A stretch of 64,000 nucleotides of DNA from Leptospira kmetyi serovar Malaysia str. Bejo-Iso9 (GCF_000243735.2 NZ_AHMP02000003.1:2165001-2229000); one strand, 5' to 3'; shown: positions 1 to 10,626, counted from the first letter of the stretch. Program-made: numbers and translations. Notes: a model not told the origin generated them from the letters alone.

Positions 1-1
1 C

Positions 2-607
2 GATCCGCTTTGCCCTTGGTGTTACGGATTCGGGCCGGTCGTAGAAAAAATCCGAGAAACCTACAAGGATAAGATTCGATTCTCCCTCGTCCTGGGAGGT
101 CTTCGGTTTGAGGACAGCTCCGAATTCTTAACACCGGAACTTGCAAGAATCTTAAAACACGAATGGAAGGACGCGGAATCGATCACAAAACAACCCTTCA
201 ACACGGACTTCCTCAACCGAAAAGATTTCAAATACGATTCTTTTCCTTCTTGTAAGGCGGTGATCAGCGTCCAAAAAATCGATCCGCTGATCGCATTCAA
301 TTATTTGAATGCACTTTCCAAGGCTTTTTATCTCGAGAATTCTGATCCGACTTCGTACGAAACCTTCGAAAATCTCGCCGAAAAATTCGGAATTCCCGCG
401 GCGACATTCAAAACGGTTTTCGAAGACAAAGACACCGATCTGGAAACGAGAAACGATTTTTATTTCGGTTTTTCTTTGGGAGTGGGAGCGTTTCCGAGTT
501 TGGTTTTTTCGGACGGAACGGAGAACGGAATCCTAACCAGAGGTTATTGCACTTACGAGGAAGTGGATTCCATTCTTAAGGATTATTTCAGGGCCGCGAG
601 AACTTAA
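2..607 (+). CDS. DsbA-family thiol oxidoreductase (FrnE-like), 5' truncated
   Basis: The reading frame is open from base 2 to the TAA at 605-607, so the true start lies left of the window. The visible part begins with [12 protein letters not shown], containing a CPWC thioredoxin-type active site, as expected near the N-terminus of DsbA/FrnE proteins. The remaining ~200 residues include the C-terminal stretch [13 protein letters not shown], which resembles the cis-Pro loop (FPSLVF). Family members catalyse dithiol-disulfide exchange; FrnE-type members are often cytoplasmic, but the missing N-terminus prevents a localisation call. No partner gene is visible. The family is secure; the substrate is unknown. 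Confidence 0.8.
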   Translation, partial: DPLCPWCYGFGPVVEKIRETYKDKIRFSLVLGGLRFEDSSEFLTPELARILKHEWKDAESITKQPFNTDFLNRKDFKYDSFPSCKAVISVQKIDPLIAFNYLNALSKAFYLENSDPTSYETFENLAEKFGIPAATFKTVFEDKDTDLETRNDFYFGFSLGVGAFPSLVFSDGTENGILTRGYCTYEEVDSILKDYFRAART

Positions 608-658
608 ATTAGAATTCTCAAATATTCCAATTTACGCAAGAACTGTCGCGCGCACCCC

Positions 659-1045
659 TTACGTGTTTGCCTTTTCCTTTTTTCTATCCTTGGCTTCGGT
701 CTTACCTACGTAATTCGCGAGAACCAAAAGAACTCCTCCCAAAAACGCGGACCAAAAACCGGGAACGGATAAGGTTCCGGGAAACCAATCTCCGATGATG
801 AGAATCACCCAAGCGTTGATGATCAGACCGATCAAACCCAAACTCAGATAATAAAAGACGATTCCGATTCCGAGCGTCATGATGATCAGAATCAAACGCA
901 TCACCGCGTTGATGATTACGAACGCGACTACCACGATGATCGAATTGATCCAGCCGCCTACTACGTGAAAATCGGGATGAATCAAGGGAAAGATAAACTC
1001 GACGACAAGGGACATCAATATTAAGGAAAATAAAAAATGGGTCAT
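659..1045 (-). CDS. phage-holin-family small membrane protein (four-TM, holin 4 superfamily-like)
   Basis: This 128-residue protein is almost wholly hydrophobic, with about four predicted membrane segments (roughly residues 4-22, 30-50, 52-75 and 78-112) and a short charged tail ([11 protein letters not shown]). The [21 protein letters not shown] segment and overall length resemble the four-TM 'phage holin family' proteins that are widespread chromosomal genes without phage context. No lysis genes are nearby, so a phage function is not supported. It lies just downstream of the 62-residue gene on the same strand (12-base gap), so the two may be co-transcribed. Confidence 0.6.
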   Translation of the reverse strand: MTHFLFSLILMSLVVEFIFPLIHPDFHVVGGWINSIIVVVAFVIINAVMRLILIIMTLGIGIVFYYLSLGLIGLIINAWVILIIGDWFPGTLSVPGFWSAFLGGVLLVLANYVGKTEAKDRKKEKANT

Positions 1046-1057
1046 AGCGCTCCCGCG

Positions 1058-1246
1058 TTAAACGTATACGTCGATATTATTTCCGATCGAAGGCGGAGGA
1101 GAACCCGGAGAAACCACCTGTGTATCCGGACTTTTGGTTTGGTTGTCCTGAGCGGCTACGATTTCCCTCGGAGAGGAACCGGTCGATACCGGCGCAATCG
1201 AATCTGAAAACAGAATTTGTCTGGATCCCACCGCCATGTAAGACAT
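1058..1246 (-). CDS. conserved-looking small protein, 62 aa, unknown function
   Basis: A short reading frame with a textbook ribosome-binding site: reading the minus strand, AAAGGAGGAAGGCA directly precedes the ATG. This is the main reason for calling it real. The protein has no signal peptide or membrane segment. It is rich in Ser, Pro and Gln, looks disordered in the middle, and ends in GNNIDVYV. That tail faintly recalls small motility-associated proteins, but I cannot assign it. It lies upstream of the holin-like gene on the same strand. Confidence 0.55.
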   Translation of the reverse strand: MSYMAVGSRQILFSDSIAPVSTGSSPREIVAAQDNQTKSPDTQVVSPGSPPPSIGNNIDVYV

Positions 1247-1383
1247 TGCCTTCCTCCTTTACGGATCGGAACGATTCTTTCGGTTATTTTATCGAGACGC
1301 GTCGAATGTTAAAGGTAAAAATAATCGGACTCAGGAAAAAACTTTCCAAAATCGGTGAATCCGATTTCATTGAAGTAGATCCC

Positions 1384-1989
1384 ATGACACTGCAACAAGC
1401 GCTTGAATTCGTTAAAAAGGGAGATCTTCCCGGAGCCAAAGCGGCTCTTATACAATATCTTCAAAACGATCCGGAAGATCCGATCGGAAACTATCATTTA
1501 GGGATGTGCCATTCTCACTTGAACGAATTGGAACCCGCCGAGGAAAAACTGCTCAAGGCGATTTCCTTAAACGAAAGTTTTGTGGCCGCGAGAGTCGGGC
1601 TCGGCGTTTTATACGCGAAGAAAAAGGACAAACCCAAGGCGGAGATTCAATTCACGAAGGTCTTGGAAATCGACGAGAACAACGTAAACGCAAAAAAGAA
1701 TCTGGCCTCTCTTTATACGGGAACCGGCAATTATAAAAAGGCGATCGATCTTTATTTGTCCGTTTCGATCGAAGAACGAAAGGACATCGTATCTTTGTAT
1801 GCAATTTCGTTTTGTTATCTCAAATCGGAAAAACTTGCCGAAGCCAGGGAATTCTTTCGCGAATTGGAAAAACTTCCCGTTCCGGAACCTATGAAAAAAG
1901 AAGTCGCAGAACTCAAAACCCTGATCGAGGATAAGAATATCGAGTCCGAAGGAATTTGGACCCTGATCCAAAAACCGGAACAGAATTGA
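1384..1989 (+). CDS. tetratricopeptide-repeat protein
   Basis: A protein of about 201 residues made of TPR helices. Repeat-like units start at [57 protein letters not shown] and [20 protein letters not shown], each with the alternating small/large pattern of TPRs. There is no signal peptide, so it is probably cytoplasmic and mediates protein contacts. Start choice: the frame stays open upstream through ATG 1306 and beyond, but the upstream part overlaps the 62-aa gene on the other strand and has no ribosome site. ATG 1384 begins right at the first repeat; ATG 1306 remains possible. The stop codon region overlaps the likely promoter of the leu leader. Confidence 0.7.
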   Translation: MTLQQALEFVKKGDLPGAKAALIQYLQNDPEDPIGNYHLGMCHSHLNELEPAEEKLLKAISLNESFVAARVGLGVLYAKKKDKPKAEIQFTKVLEIDENNVNAKKNLASLYTGTGNYKKAIDLYLSVSIEERKDIVSLYAISFCYLKSEKLAEAREFFRELEKLPVPEPMKKEVAELKTLIEDKNIESEGIWTLIQKPEQN

Positions 1990-2014
1990 TAAACGAATTA
2001 AAAAATTCTTGTAT
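1986..2014 (+). promoter_or_regulatory. possible promoter of the leu leader/leuA unit
   Basis: TTGATA at 1986-1991 and TTGTAT at 2009-2014 are separated by 17 bases, about 30 bases upstream of the leader-peptide ATG. The -10 match is weak and the assignment rests only on position and spacing. Confidence 0.3.
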
Positions 2015-2045
2015 TTTTTCGGATTCGTTCCGAGTCTGATAGTAT

Positions 2046-2105
2046 ATGTTTCGCAACGTAACTCTACTACCGCTCTCATCAGAGCTAATTCTCCTCCTTA
2101 GTTAG
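2046..2105 (+). CDS. leuL: leucine-rich leader peptide (leu attenuator)
   Basis: ATG at 2046 opens a 19-codon frame reading [19 protein letters not shown], ending TAG at 2103-2105. Seven of 19 residues are Leu, with a terminal Leu-Leu-Leu run. It sits 126 bases upstream of a 2-isopropylmalate synthase gene and 33 bases before an intrinsic terminator. Leader peptides of this design (LeuL in enterobacteria) make ribosome stalling depend on charged tRNA-Leu. No strong ribosome site is visible. Function is inferred from codon content, position and the pairings listed in the next entry. Confidence 0.75.
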   Translation: MFRNVTLLPLSSELILLLS

Positions 2106-2168
2106 GGGGAGCCGGTAGAGTTGTAATAAAAACACACGAGCCTGCTCCTCCTGGAGTGGGCTTTTTTG
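2060..2168 (+). promoter_or_regulatory. transcription attenuator of leuA with mutually exclusive pairings
   Basis: Seen in sequence: region 1 AACTCTAC (2060-2067, within the first Leu codons) can pair with region 2 GTAGAGTT (2115-2122). Region 2's left part GGGGGAGC (2105-2112) can pair with GCTCCTCC (2144-2151, 8 pairs with one G-U), which overlaps the left arm of the terminator at 2139-2148. A ribosome stalled on Leu codons would cover region 1 and free region 2 to block the terminator. A ribosome reaching the stop at 2103-2105 would cover region 2 and let the terminator form. This is the classical attenuation layout. Confidence 0.7.
2139..2168 (+). terminator. intrinsic terminator of the leu attenuator
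   Basis: A stem of AGCCTGCTCC (2139-2148) with GGAGTGGGCT (2153-2162) gives 10 pairs including two G-U, a TCCT loop, and a run of T at 2162-2167. It lies between the leader peptide and leuA, so it must be read through for leuA expression. Confidence 0.8.
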
Positions 2169-2231
2169 TTTCCGGGGAATTCTCCCCGCTCGGAAACCCA
2201 CTCCTGAAGCCGGCCGGTTAAGGAGAAAACA

Positions 2232-3563
<1,332 letters not shown>

Positions 3564-3738
3564 AAGGGGAAAGTTCTTTTCGGATGTGGGGACCGGGTAT
3601 GGAAGGCAAGGTTTTCCGGTGAGGCCCGGCCTTCGAGGGGGAATTTGCGGGAACTCTTGCGTTTGAGATCAGGATGGAACGGAAAAAAGCCCGGTGTTCC
3701 GACAAGACTTCCAGGAAATTGCGGGAACTCCCCAATCT

Positions 3739-4347
3739 TCAGGATGATTTAGAGGACATCGGGCAGGTCATGATTCCATAAAACAGAATTTCATGAATCT
3801 CGCCCTGCAACTGCGCCATCGACAACGGAGAATTCAAAAGAAGTTCCGGAGTCGCGGTCATCTCGATCGCGGAATTGAGAAGCGCGGCGAAAATCGTAGG
3901 ATTGAGCTCCTTACGAATTTCACCCTTTTCGATTCCTTGTTTGATCAAGGCCTGCACCGATTTGGAAACGGATTCCATTCTCACTTCCTTGATATACGCG
4001 TAGTGATCGGGGGCCTGATCCCGGATTTCCAAAATGAATTCGTTGGCGCCCGAAGGGAACTGGCAGATCTTAAACTCGTTGATCGCTTGGATCTTTTCGT
4101 GAACGGAAAGAGAATCGTCCTCGCTGATCTCCTGAATTTTAGAACTCATGATTCCGTGTTTGCGGGTGAGAATTTCGAAAAGAAGATGATTCTTATTTTC
4201 GAAATGTTTATACAAAGTTTTGCGCGAGATTTTCAGGATTCTTGCGATCTCCTCCATCTTGGTTTTCGCATAACCGTATTTTAGAAAAAGCTCAAGCGCT
4301 TTATCCATAATCCGATGTTTTACATCATCCTGATCCATCGCACTCAT
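3739..4347 (-). CDS. TetR-family transcriptional regulator of the adjacent RND pump
   Basis: About 202 residues. The N-terminal helix-turn-helix is typical: [29 protein letters not shown] followed by [14 protein letters not shown]. The C-terminal ligand domain is divergent, as usual. Start: GTG 4353, ATG 4347 and ATG 4338 are in frame; ATG 4347 is chosen because GGGTGAGA lies just upstream. The gene follows the RND pump by 42 bases on the same strand, so the pump promoter probably drives both and the protein likely represses its own operon at the palindrome near 7721-7743. The inducing ligand is unknown. Confidence 0.85.
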   Translation of the reverse strand: MSAMDQDDVKHRIMDKALELFLKYGYAKTKMEEIARILKISRKTLYKHFENKNHLLFEILTRKHGIMSSKIQEISEDDSLSVHEKIQAINEFKICQFPSGANEFILEIRDQAPDHYAYIKEVRMESVSKSVQALIKQGIEKGEIRKELNPTIFAALLNSAIEMTATPELLLNSPLSMAQLQGEIHEILFYGIMTCPMSSKSS

Positions 4348-4389
4348 TCTCACCCGCTTACTCTATTTACGAAACTCTTTTTTGATCCC

Positions 4390-7300
4390 TTATGCGTCCG
4401 GATTCGGAGAATTTCTTCTCACGAACTGATTCAATCTTTCTATATAAGAGAAAGCCGCCGGAACCACCACTAAGGTAAGAATGGTGGAAGAAATCAAACC
4501 TCCGATGATCGCAACCCCCATACTCGTTCTTTGACGGGAAGCCTCGTTGAGACCGATCGCGATCGGAAGCATACCGGCGATCAGAGCAAAGGAAGTCATA
4601 AGAATCGGCCTAAGTCTTTCTCTGCCCGCTTCGACGATCGCTTCCTTCATCTCCTTGCCTTGATCCAAAAGCTGATTGGTAAAATCCACGAGAAGAATGG
4701 AGTTCTTCGTCGCGACCCCGATCAACATGATCAAACCGATCATCGAAAAGATGTCCAAGGATTTTTGGGTCAAGAAAAGCGCGATAAAGGCGCCGCAAAG
4801 CGCGAGAGGCAATACGAGCATGATCGCGATCGGAGTGATAAAACTTTCATAAAGAGAAGCTAACACCATGTAGATGAATAGAACTCCGAGTCCCATCGCG
4901 ATCGCCATGGACGTTCCCATCTCCTTAAAGCTTTCCGCTTGTCCGGAATATCCGATCTTAACGCCGGGAGGCAAAGGAAGTTCGGATTGACTGATCTTTG
5001 CGACCTCTTCCATCGCACCGCCCATACCGGGACCTTTCGGATTCACGTCCGCATAGATCTCCACGGATTTGTTTCGATTGAGACGATTGATCGTGGCAAG
5101 ACCGGTTGTTTCTTCCGCCTTCGCTACGTTTTGAATCGGAATCAAACGGTTGTTGAAGTTCGGAACGAAGGAGTTGTAAAAGTTATCCTTCAAATCTCTT
5201 TGAGAATCCTTGAGTCGAACGCGGATATCATACTCGACTCCATTCTCCCTATAAACCGCGGGCGTGGTTCCTTCGACAAGAGTTCGGAGCTCCGTTCCGA
5301 TCGTAGTTCCCGGAACGCCGAGCAAAACTTCTCTTTCACGATCGGGAACCACTCTAAACTCGGGAGCTCCCGCTCTGTAACTCGTATCCACGTCGAGAAG
5401 CGCGGGGGATTTTTGAAGACGTGCGAACAACTTCTTCGCATAGTCTTCCACAACGTCTCCCCTTTGTCCGCTCACGGTAAGAGTAAACGGTCTTTGACCG
5501 CCGCCCACGTTGTCGATGTCCTTCACGATCGGATTCGCAAAGGAGAATTCGGTCAGCTCCTTACGAAGAAACGCTTTGAACTGAGTCGTGTTCATCGTTC
5601 TGTTTTTAGAAGGCACCATCTCCACGAACATATTCGTGTTGCGGTTCGTGTTGAACATCGCGACGAGTTTGATTTCCTTATAAGAACGGATTTTTTGATC
5701 CACTTGTTGCGCGACCTGTGCCATCTTTTCCACGGAAGTTCCCGGAGGCATATCCAAGGTTACGGAGAATTTTCCCTCGTCCTGCGCGGGAAGAAACGTT
5801 TTCGGAATGAACTTGGTAAGAACCAAACTCACTACGAAGATCAAAACCGCGCTGGAAAGAATAAACATCGGTCTTTTTAAGGTGAACTTGAGAATAGAAG
5901 CGTATTTCTCCTCCAGCCAAGATTGAAACACATTAAATATGCTTAATATAGAATCCAGACCGCTTTCCAGTTTTCCGAGAACGGTAAGGATCGGAGAGAA
6001 GATTTTGGAAAGAATACCTTTGGAAGCGTTATTCTGAGAACGAATTTTGGAATATGCGATTTCCTCCAAAGCCGTAGTCGCCGCCGCACCTTTTGTCTTT
6101 GTTTTTCCTTTTGCGGACTGTGTCGTGATTTCCGGAATTGCATCGTGTCCGTGACCGGGTTTATTTCCGTGATTTCCGATCTTTCCCCCGAAATACGCGG
6201 ACAACATCGGAGCGATCGTAAGAGCGTCGTAGAGGGAAATCAAAAGAGCGAAACAAACGGTCAAACCGAATTCTCTTAAAAACTGTCCCACTACCCCGCT
6301 GATGAACGCGATCGGCATAAACACTGCGATCACCGTCATCGTGGTTGCGATTACGGCTAACGTTACCTCTTTGGTTCCTTCGATGGACGCTTCTCTCGCC
6401 GTTTTTCCCATCTCCCTATGTCTGAAGATATTCTCCCGAACCACAATCGCGTCGTCGATCAGAAGACCTACCGCAAGACTTAGCGCGAGAAGAGTCATCA
6501 CGTTCACGGTGAAACCCGCGATCGCCATAAGAATAAACGCGCCTAAAAGAGAGTTCGGAAGTGCGAGTCCGGTGATCAACGTGGATCTTACGCTTCCTAA
6601 GAATAATAATACGACAATGATCGTGAGAATGATTCCGATGATGATCGTTTCCTTAACGTCGTAGATATTGTTGTCGATCGTTATGGAAGAATCGTTCGCC
6701 GCAGTCAGCTCGGGAGATCCTTTTCTTTTCGCAAGATCAAGATTGATTTCAGAAACCTTCTTCTTAACCGCTTGTGCGACCGCGACCGTGTTCGATCCGG
6801 ATTGTTTATAGACTAAAAGGAAGACCGCCTTCTTACCGTTAAAGTATGCGCGAGAAGTTTCGTCTTCCACTGTGTCCTTCACTTCTCCGAGTTGTCCGAT
6901 CTTGATCGGAACCTCGTTTCCGAAAAGCGATATAGGGGTATCTCTGATTTCTTGTGGAGATTGGAATTCGTTGATCGTTCTATATACGAGTTCTTTATCG
7001 GTCTTACTTACTTTTCCCGCGGGGATGTTCATTCCTCCCGATGCGAGTCTGTTCGCCACGACAAAAGCGGGAATCATGTGTTCTTTGAGTTTGTTTCGAT
7101 CCAACTCTACGTGAATTTCTCTTTTGCGTCCTCCGTAGATGTTTACGTTTCCAACGTCCTTAGTCGTAAGGAGAATTTGTTTTACTTCTTCGTTTGCGAT
7201 GTCGTAAAGTTCCGCTTCCGGTAGATCGGCTCTCAAAGCGATGATTAAAATCGGTTGATCGGCAGGATCGATTCTTCGAATGACCGGTTCTTTTGCGTCG

Positions 7301-7662
7301 TCCGGTAGTTTCGGTTTTACGCTGGAGACTTTGTCACGAACTTGTTGCTCGGCGTATTTGACGTCGGTTTCGAGTGTGAACTCTACGACAACGGTTCCCA
7401 CGCCTTCGTTACAGATCGACTTGACTCTTTTTACTCCGGAGATTGTGGAGAGTTCGTCTTCGACCGGCTTGGCGACAAGGGTTTCGATTTCGTTGGGGGC
7501 CGCTCCCGGATAAGGAACGGTCACCGTTACGACCGGAATCGTTACGTTGGGGAATAAATCGACCCCGAGTTTGTTTAATGAAAGATATCCCGCAACTAGG
7601 ATGAGCAAGACCGTACAGGTAATAAAGATGGGTCTTTTGATCGAAAGCGATGCTAGGTTCAT
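4390..7662 (-). CDS. RND-family (AcrB/HAE1-type) efflux transporter
   Basis: 1090 residues with two repeats of one TM helix, a large periplasmic loop and further TM helices. It begins NLASLSIKRPIFITCTVLLIL as HAE1 pumps do. The paired acidic residues of the proton relay are in TM4 (LAVGLLIDDAIVVREN), and the FxxxGFTVNVMTLLALSLAVG region is intact. Odd: the cytoplasmic loop between TM6 and TM7 (roughly residues 505-590) is about 60 residues longer than usual and carries HGNKPGHGH and a Lys/Thr-rich stretch. The ribosome site AGGAG precedes the ATG. No membrane-fusion or TolC-like partner is encoded in the window, so those must come from elsewhere. Substrate unknown. Confidence 0.92.
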   Translation of the reverse strand: MNLASLSIKRPIFITCTVLLILVAGYLSLNKLGVDLFPNVTIPVVTVTVPYPGAAPNEIETLVAKPVEDELSTISGVKRVKSICNEGVGTVVVEFTLETDVKYAEQQVRDKVSSVKPKLPDDAKEPVIRRIDPADQPILIIALRADLPEAELYDIANEEVKQILLTTKDVGNVNIYGGRKREIHVELDRNKLKEHMIPAFVVANRLASGGMNIPAGKVSKTDKELVYRTINEFQSPQEIRDTPISLFGNEVPIKIGQLGEVKDTVEDETSRAYFNGKKAVFLLVYKQSGSNTVAVAQAVKKKVSEINLDLAKRKGSPELTAANDSSITIDNNIYDVKETIIIGIILTIIVVLLFLGSVRSTLITGLALPNSLLGAFILMAIAGFTVNVMTLLALSLAVGLLIDDAIVVRENIFRHREMGKTAREASIEGTKEVTLAVIATTMTVIAVFMPIAFISGVVGQFLREFGLTVCFALLISLYDALTIAPMLSAYFGGKIGNHGNKPGHGHDAIPEITTQSAKGKTKTKGAAATTALEEIAYSKIRSQNNASKGILSKIFSPILTVLGKLESGLDSILSIFNVFQSWLEEKYASILKFTLKRPMFILSSAVLIFVVSLVLTKFIPKTFLPAQDEGKFSVTLDMPPGTSVEKMAQVAQQVDQKIRSYKEIKLVAMFNTNRNTNMFVEMVPSKNRTMNTTQFKAFLRKELTEFSFANPIVKDIDNVGGGQRPFTLTVSGQRGDVVEDYAKKLFARLQKSPALLDVDTSYRAGAPEFRVVPDREREVLLGVPGTTIGTELRTLVEGTTPAVYRENGVEYDIRVRLKDSQRDLKDNFYNSFVPNFNNRLIPIQNVAKAEETTGLATINRLNRNKSVEIYADVNPKGPGMGGAMEEVAKISQSELPLPPGVKIGYSGQAESFKEMGTSMAIAMGLGVLFIYMVLASLYESFITPIAIMLVLPLALCGAFIALFLTQKSLDIFSMIGLIMLIGVATKNSILLVDFTNQLLDQGKEMKEAIVEAGRERLRPILMTSFALIAGMLPIAIGLNEASRQRTSMGVAIIGGLISSTILTLVVVPAAFSYIERLNQFVRRNSPNPDA

Positions 7663-7701
7663 TTTAGAATCTCCTGCTTTTGGGTCGGTTTGTTTGAGCC
7701 C

Positions 7702-7768
7702 GGAAACAGTAATGGTATTTATTGTTTCCTATTAGGAAACAATTTTTGATTTAGCTGTTTCCTGTCAA
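7702..7768 (-). promoter_or_regulatory. operator and promoter region of the RND/TetR operon
   Basis: A perfect palindrome with 11-base arms ATTGTTTCCTA and TAGGAAACAAT around one central T occupies 7721-7743. Two further half-sites flank it in inverted order: GGAAACAG at 7702-7709 and CTGTTTCC at 7755-7762. On the minus strand TTGACA (plus 7763-7768) is a perfect -35 hexamer; a good -10 is not clear. Palindromes of this size are typical TetR operators, and the site lies directly upstream of the pump gene, 40-100 bases before its ATG. Confidence 0.7.
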
Positions 7769-7845
7769 GAGAGAATTTTTAGAAATAAGGAAGTTTCGCG
7801 GGGAGTTCCCGCGATTTTCAAGTCATTGGCTGGGAGACTGTGTTT

Positions 7846-8544
7846 TTAGCGGGAACTCACGCAACGGATATTGCCGGACGAAACCTTCACGATACTCGTA
7901 TTTGTGATCCCGGTGGTAAAATTAACTCTCCAAGCGATCGTTGGGTCCACAGGATCGCTCGTGCTCGACCAAAATTCAATTGGGTTATTCGCCGGATTAC
8001 CGGGAAACCAATCTTTACGGATTGTCGGAACGTCAAAACCCGCTCCTGTCGAAGAACAAGCCTTCGTATTATCCTTTGAATTCGCTAAGTCCGTTCCATT
8101 GGAACAATAAACTAATCCCTTCAATTCCGCATGCGTGGGAACTCTCCATGTCATGGTTCTACCAGCAATGCTAAACGTTGAACAAGAATCAAAAGCGGGG
8201 CCTGAACTCAAAGTTCCACCAAGCGATCCGTTACACTGATTGTCGGAAGTAGTGCAATATTGAGGAGCAACCAAAGATCCAGAGCAAGAATCAGAAGCCG
8301 CATCATAAGTTTGACCTCGAGAACATCGCATCCAAGTAAGACCAGACAAAGGAAAAAATATCGTTTCACCCTGAATCACTGGAGTAGTTCCCGCAATCAA
8401 AAGAATCAAAGCGGGAATCGGAGAATCTTCTTCTTTCTCAGGAGAAACAAGATCCTTAAAATATGGATTCAAATAACAAGAAACATTCAAAAAAAGAAAA
8501 CACAAAAGAAAGATTCTGAAGAAGAGCAATCGAAAACGTATCAT
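7846..8544 (-). CDS. DUF1566-type (Lcl C-terminal) lipoprotein
   Basis: 232 residues. The N-terminus [23 protein letters not shown] is a lipoprotein signal with Cys at about residue 23, acceptable under the relaxed spirochaetal lipobox. The body has the hallmarks of DUF1566/Lcl domains: a Cys-rich segment, [34 protein letters not shown] and a C-terminal GNIRCVSSR. Such domains are common in leptospiral surface lipoproteins; the biochemical role is unknown. AGGAT lies upstream of the ATG. The gene is more AT-rich than its surroundings. The last codons contain a copy of GCGGGAACTC (7849-7858). Confidence 0.75.
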   Translation of the reverse strand: MIRFRLLFFRIFLLCFLFLNVSCYLNPYFKDLVSPEKEEDSPIPALILLIAGTTPVIQGETIFFPLSGLTWMRCSRGQTYDAASDSCSGSLVAPQYCTTSDNQCNGSLGGTLSSGPAFDSCSTFSIAGRTMTWRVPTHAELKGLVYCSNGTDLANSKDNTKACSSTGAGFDVPTIRKDWFPGNPANNPIEFWSSTSDPVDPTIAWRVNFTTGITNTSIVKVSSGNIRCVSSR

Positions 8545-8562
8545 ACTTAAAATCCTGAACCC

Positions 8563-9315
8563 TTAATCCTGAAATCGGACTCTCTGAACGTCTGCGCGTC
8601 GGAAGATTCTTTCCTTACCCTTAGAGAACAGCTTTACGCCATCGCCGTCGATCCGAGTCACAGTTCCTTTTACAATCTCACCCGATTTCAAAAAAAGAAT
8701 CGAAAGATTTTTCGAATGTTTAATTTCTTTATTCCAAGCGCTTTCAAGTTCTTCGCTCAATGAAGAATGGATTTTCTCCTGCAATTCTTCCTTCCACTGT
8801 TTTTCATTTTGTTTGATAAATTCTTCTTTAATTTTTACAGCATCAGCCTTGGAAAGTTCTTTCTCAGTTTTTTCGACACCATTGGGAGTTGAATTTTTCA
8901 ACGACGAAGAGTCTCGTAGATCGCAGTTCTCTACATCGATGGTTTTTCGAGTGATTGATGCCGCTATTCCTAAAAATGTGCTGAGGATCCCATCCAGCCA
9001 GGAAGTTCTTAAAATCACTCTATAACTGCGATTGCTGTCGGGTAAAAGTTCGACAGTGTCAATTTTGTTGATCGGAACCGATCCGAAAAGGATATACCAT
9101 TGGTATTTCTTGGCGGTTGGTTTGCAATTTGCGGGAACACTTTCGTTTACGTTAGATTCTTTCTGAGAATTCGACGCAAGATTTAGACTTTCACCTCCTT
9201 TTACGGAATTCAATTCCAAAGTTGTGCATGAATAAAATAAGAATGGAATCAAAATGAAGTATCCAAGCCGTGAATTGTTAAAAAATGAATAAAAAAAAGA
9301 ACGTTGATTCTTCAC
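8563..9315 (-). CDS. putative lipoprotein of unknown function
   Basis: 250 residues beginning at GTG 9315, with AGGAG eleven bases upstream. After a basic N-terminus the hydrophobic stretch [14 protein letters not shown] ends in Cys at about residue 30, so it is probably a lipoprotein. The middle ([15 protein letters not shown]...[30 protein letters not shown]) looks like a small conserved domain with a hydrophobic hairpin. The next ~80 residues are Lys/Glu-rich and probably coiled coil. The end, [37 protein letters not shown], resembles a small Sm/SH3-like beta barrel. Function unknown. It is 18 bases upstream of the DUF1566 gene and probably co-transcribed with it. Confidence 0.6.
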   Translation of the reverse strand: MKNQRSFFYSFFNNSRLGYFILIPFLFYSCTTLELNSVKGGESLNLASNSQKESNVNESVPANCKPTAKKYQWYILFGSVPINKIDTVELLPDSNRSYRVILRTSWLDGILSTFLGIAASITRKTIDVENCDLRDSSSLKNSTPNGVEKTEKELSKADAVKIKEEFIKQNEKQWKEELQEKIHSSLSEELESAWNKEIKHSKNLSILFLKSGEIVKGTVTRIDGDGVKLFSKGKERIFRRADVQRVRFQD

Positions 9316-9499
9316 TTTAAGATAAACTCCTAATTTAAGAAAATATGTGCTGTTCTTATATTTTTTGAAACGTCCTCTAAAAGCCAGTTTTTTTCTCCAT
9401 TAATTTCAATATAAAAGATCGAGTTATAATTGAGCAGATTCTTTCGAAGAAATTTCTAAGAGTTCCCGCGTTAAAAAGACTTTTCCAGGAAATTCAATC

Positions 9500-10504
9500 T
9501 TGCGAAATGTTATTATGTTCAAGAATCTCACGACCCCCCAATTTAAGCCTGCGGGAATTCTGAAATTTCCTTTTATCCAAACTGCGCTTGCCTCTTTAGC
9601 TTGGAATTTACCGGACGAAATGCCTTTTTTAACTAATTCGGAAAGAATGATTTTAGATGCGGGGCGAGGAGTGAAGTTAGAAGGATCTTTGAGTAAACAA
9701 AAGAGTCAAAAATCAAAAGGATTTATAGTTTTATTGCACGGTTGGGAAGGAAGCATTAATTCAACTTATATCTTGAGAACTTCTCACTACTTTTATGAAA
9801 AGGGCTACGATATTTTTCGTTTAAATTATAGAGACCACGGGGATACCCATCATCTCAATCCTGGGCCATTCAATGGAAGCCTTATAGACGAAACCTATGA
9901 AGCAGTTCGAAAGGCAACGTTTCTTGCTGATAAGAATGTTCCGGTTTACGTTGCCGGTTTTTCTTTAGGCGGGAACTTTACACTGAGAGTTGCACGAGTT
10001 CATTCTCAATCTAGACCCGAAAAGAAACTCAATCAACTAAAAGAATGCATTGCAATTTCTCCAGCAATCCATCCGAAAGATGCAACAATTCTAATGGATA
10101 GTAAATTTATCATCGGCAAATACTTCCTTAAAAAATGGAAACAGTCGATTGAAAAAAAGCAAAAACATTTTCCTACATTAGTTCCTTATGAGAAAATACT
10201 TAAGGAAAAATCCGTAATGAAAATGACGGCGAGACTCATAGAATCCACCGACGACTTCAGCGATCTTGATCAGTATTTTGGGACTTATACTCTTGGAGAA
10301 AAAGAACTTTCTCAAATTTTAATTCCAACGACCATCGTTACTTCTAAAGATGATCCGATCATTCGAGGTGAGTCTTTTCTATCTCTTCATCCTAACAGGA
10401 ATGTCCGAGTTTCGATTCAGGAATTCGGTGGCCATAATGGGTTTCTCGAAGATTGGAAAGGCACTTGCTGGTATTTCCGCGTCTTAGATGAGATTTTTTC
10501 GTAA
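9500..10504 (+). CDS. alpha/beta hydrolase (YheT-like)
   Basis: 334 residues. The fold is shown by FIVLLHGWEGS (oxyanion loop), the nucleophile elbow VAGFSLGGN (Ser at about residue 155), the likely acid TSKDDPII and the His in EFGGHNGF near the C-terminus. The long N-terminal lead and FRLNYRDHGDTHHLN resemble the YheT/EMB8 group of membrane-associated hydrolases. Substrate unknown. The start is TTG 9500, ten bases after AGGA at 9487-9490; ATG 9515 is the alternative but has no ribosome site. Codon use is AT-rich compared with genes after 11.5 kb. Confidence 0.75.
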   Translation: MRNVIMFKNLTTPQFKPAGILKFPFIQTALASLAWNLPDEMPFLTNSERMILDAGRGVKLEGSLSKQKSQKSKGFIVLLHGWEGSINSTYILRTSHYFYEKGYDIFRLNYRDHGDTHHLNPGPFNGSLIDETYEAVRKATFLADKNVPVYVAGFSLGGNFTLRVARVHSQSRPEKKLNQLKECIAISPAIHPKDATILMDSKFIIGKYFLKKWKQSIEKKQKHFPTLVPYEKILKEKSVMKMTARLIESTDDFSDLDQYFGTYTLGEKELSQILIPTTIVTSKDDPIIRGESFLSLHPNRNVRVSIQEFGGHNGFLEDWKGTCWYFRVLDEIFS

Positions 10505-10626
10505 TTTCAGTGATTGTGGGAACTCTTAAAAAAACAAATATATGATAAAATTTAGAATTTCTTCTCAATCATAAAAAAAGATTACTTTTTCGGCTTTCGC
10601 TAACTTCTCGCAGAACTGTACAGAGC

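Noticed and set aside
659..1045. Evidence for a prophage because of the holin-like protein
   Set aside because: No endolysin, structural or integrase genes nearby; the family is common on chromosomes.
4939..5880. 313-codon open frame antisense to the RND pump gene
   Set aside because: Arg/His/Phe-rich composition typical of an antisense shadow; the pump on the other strand is unmistakable.
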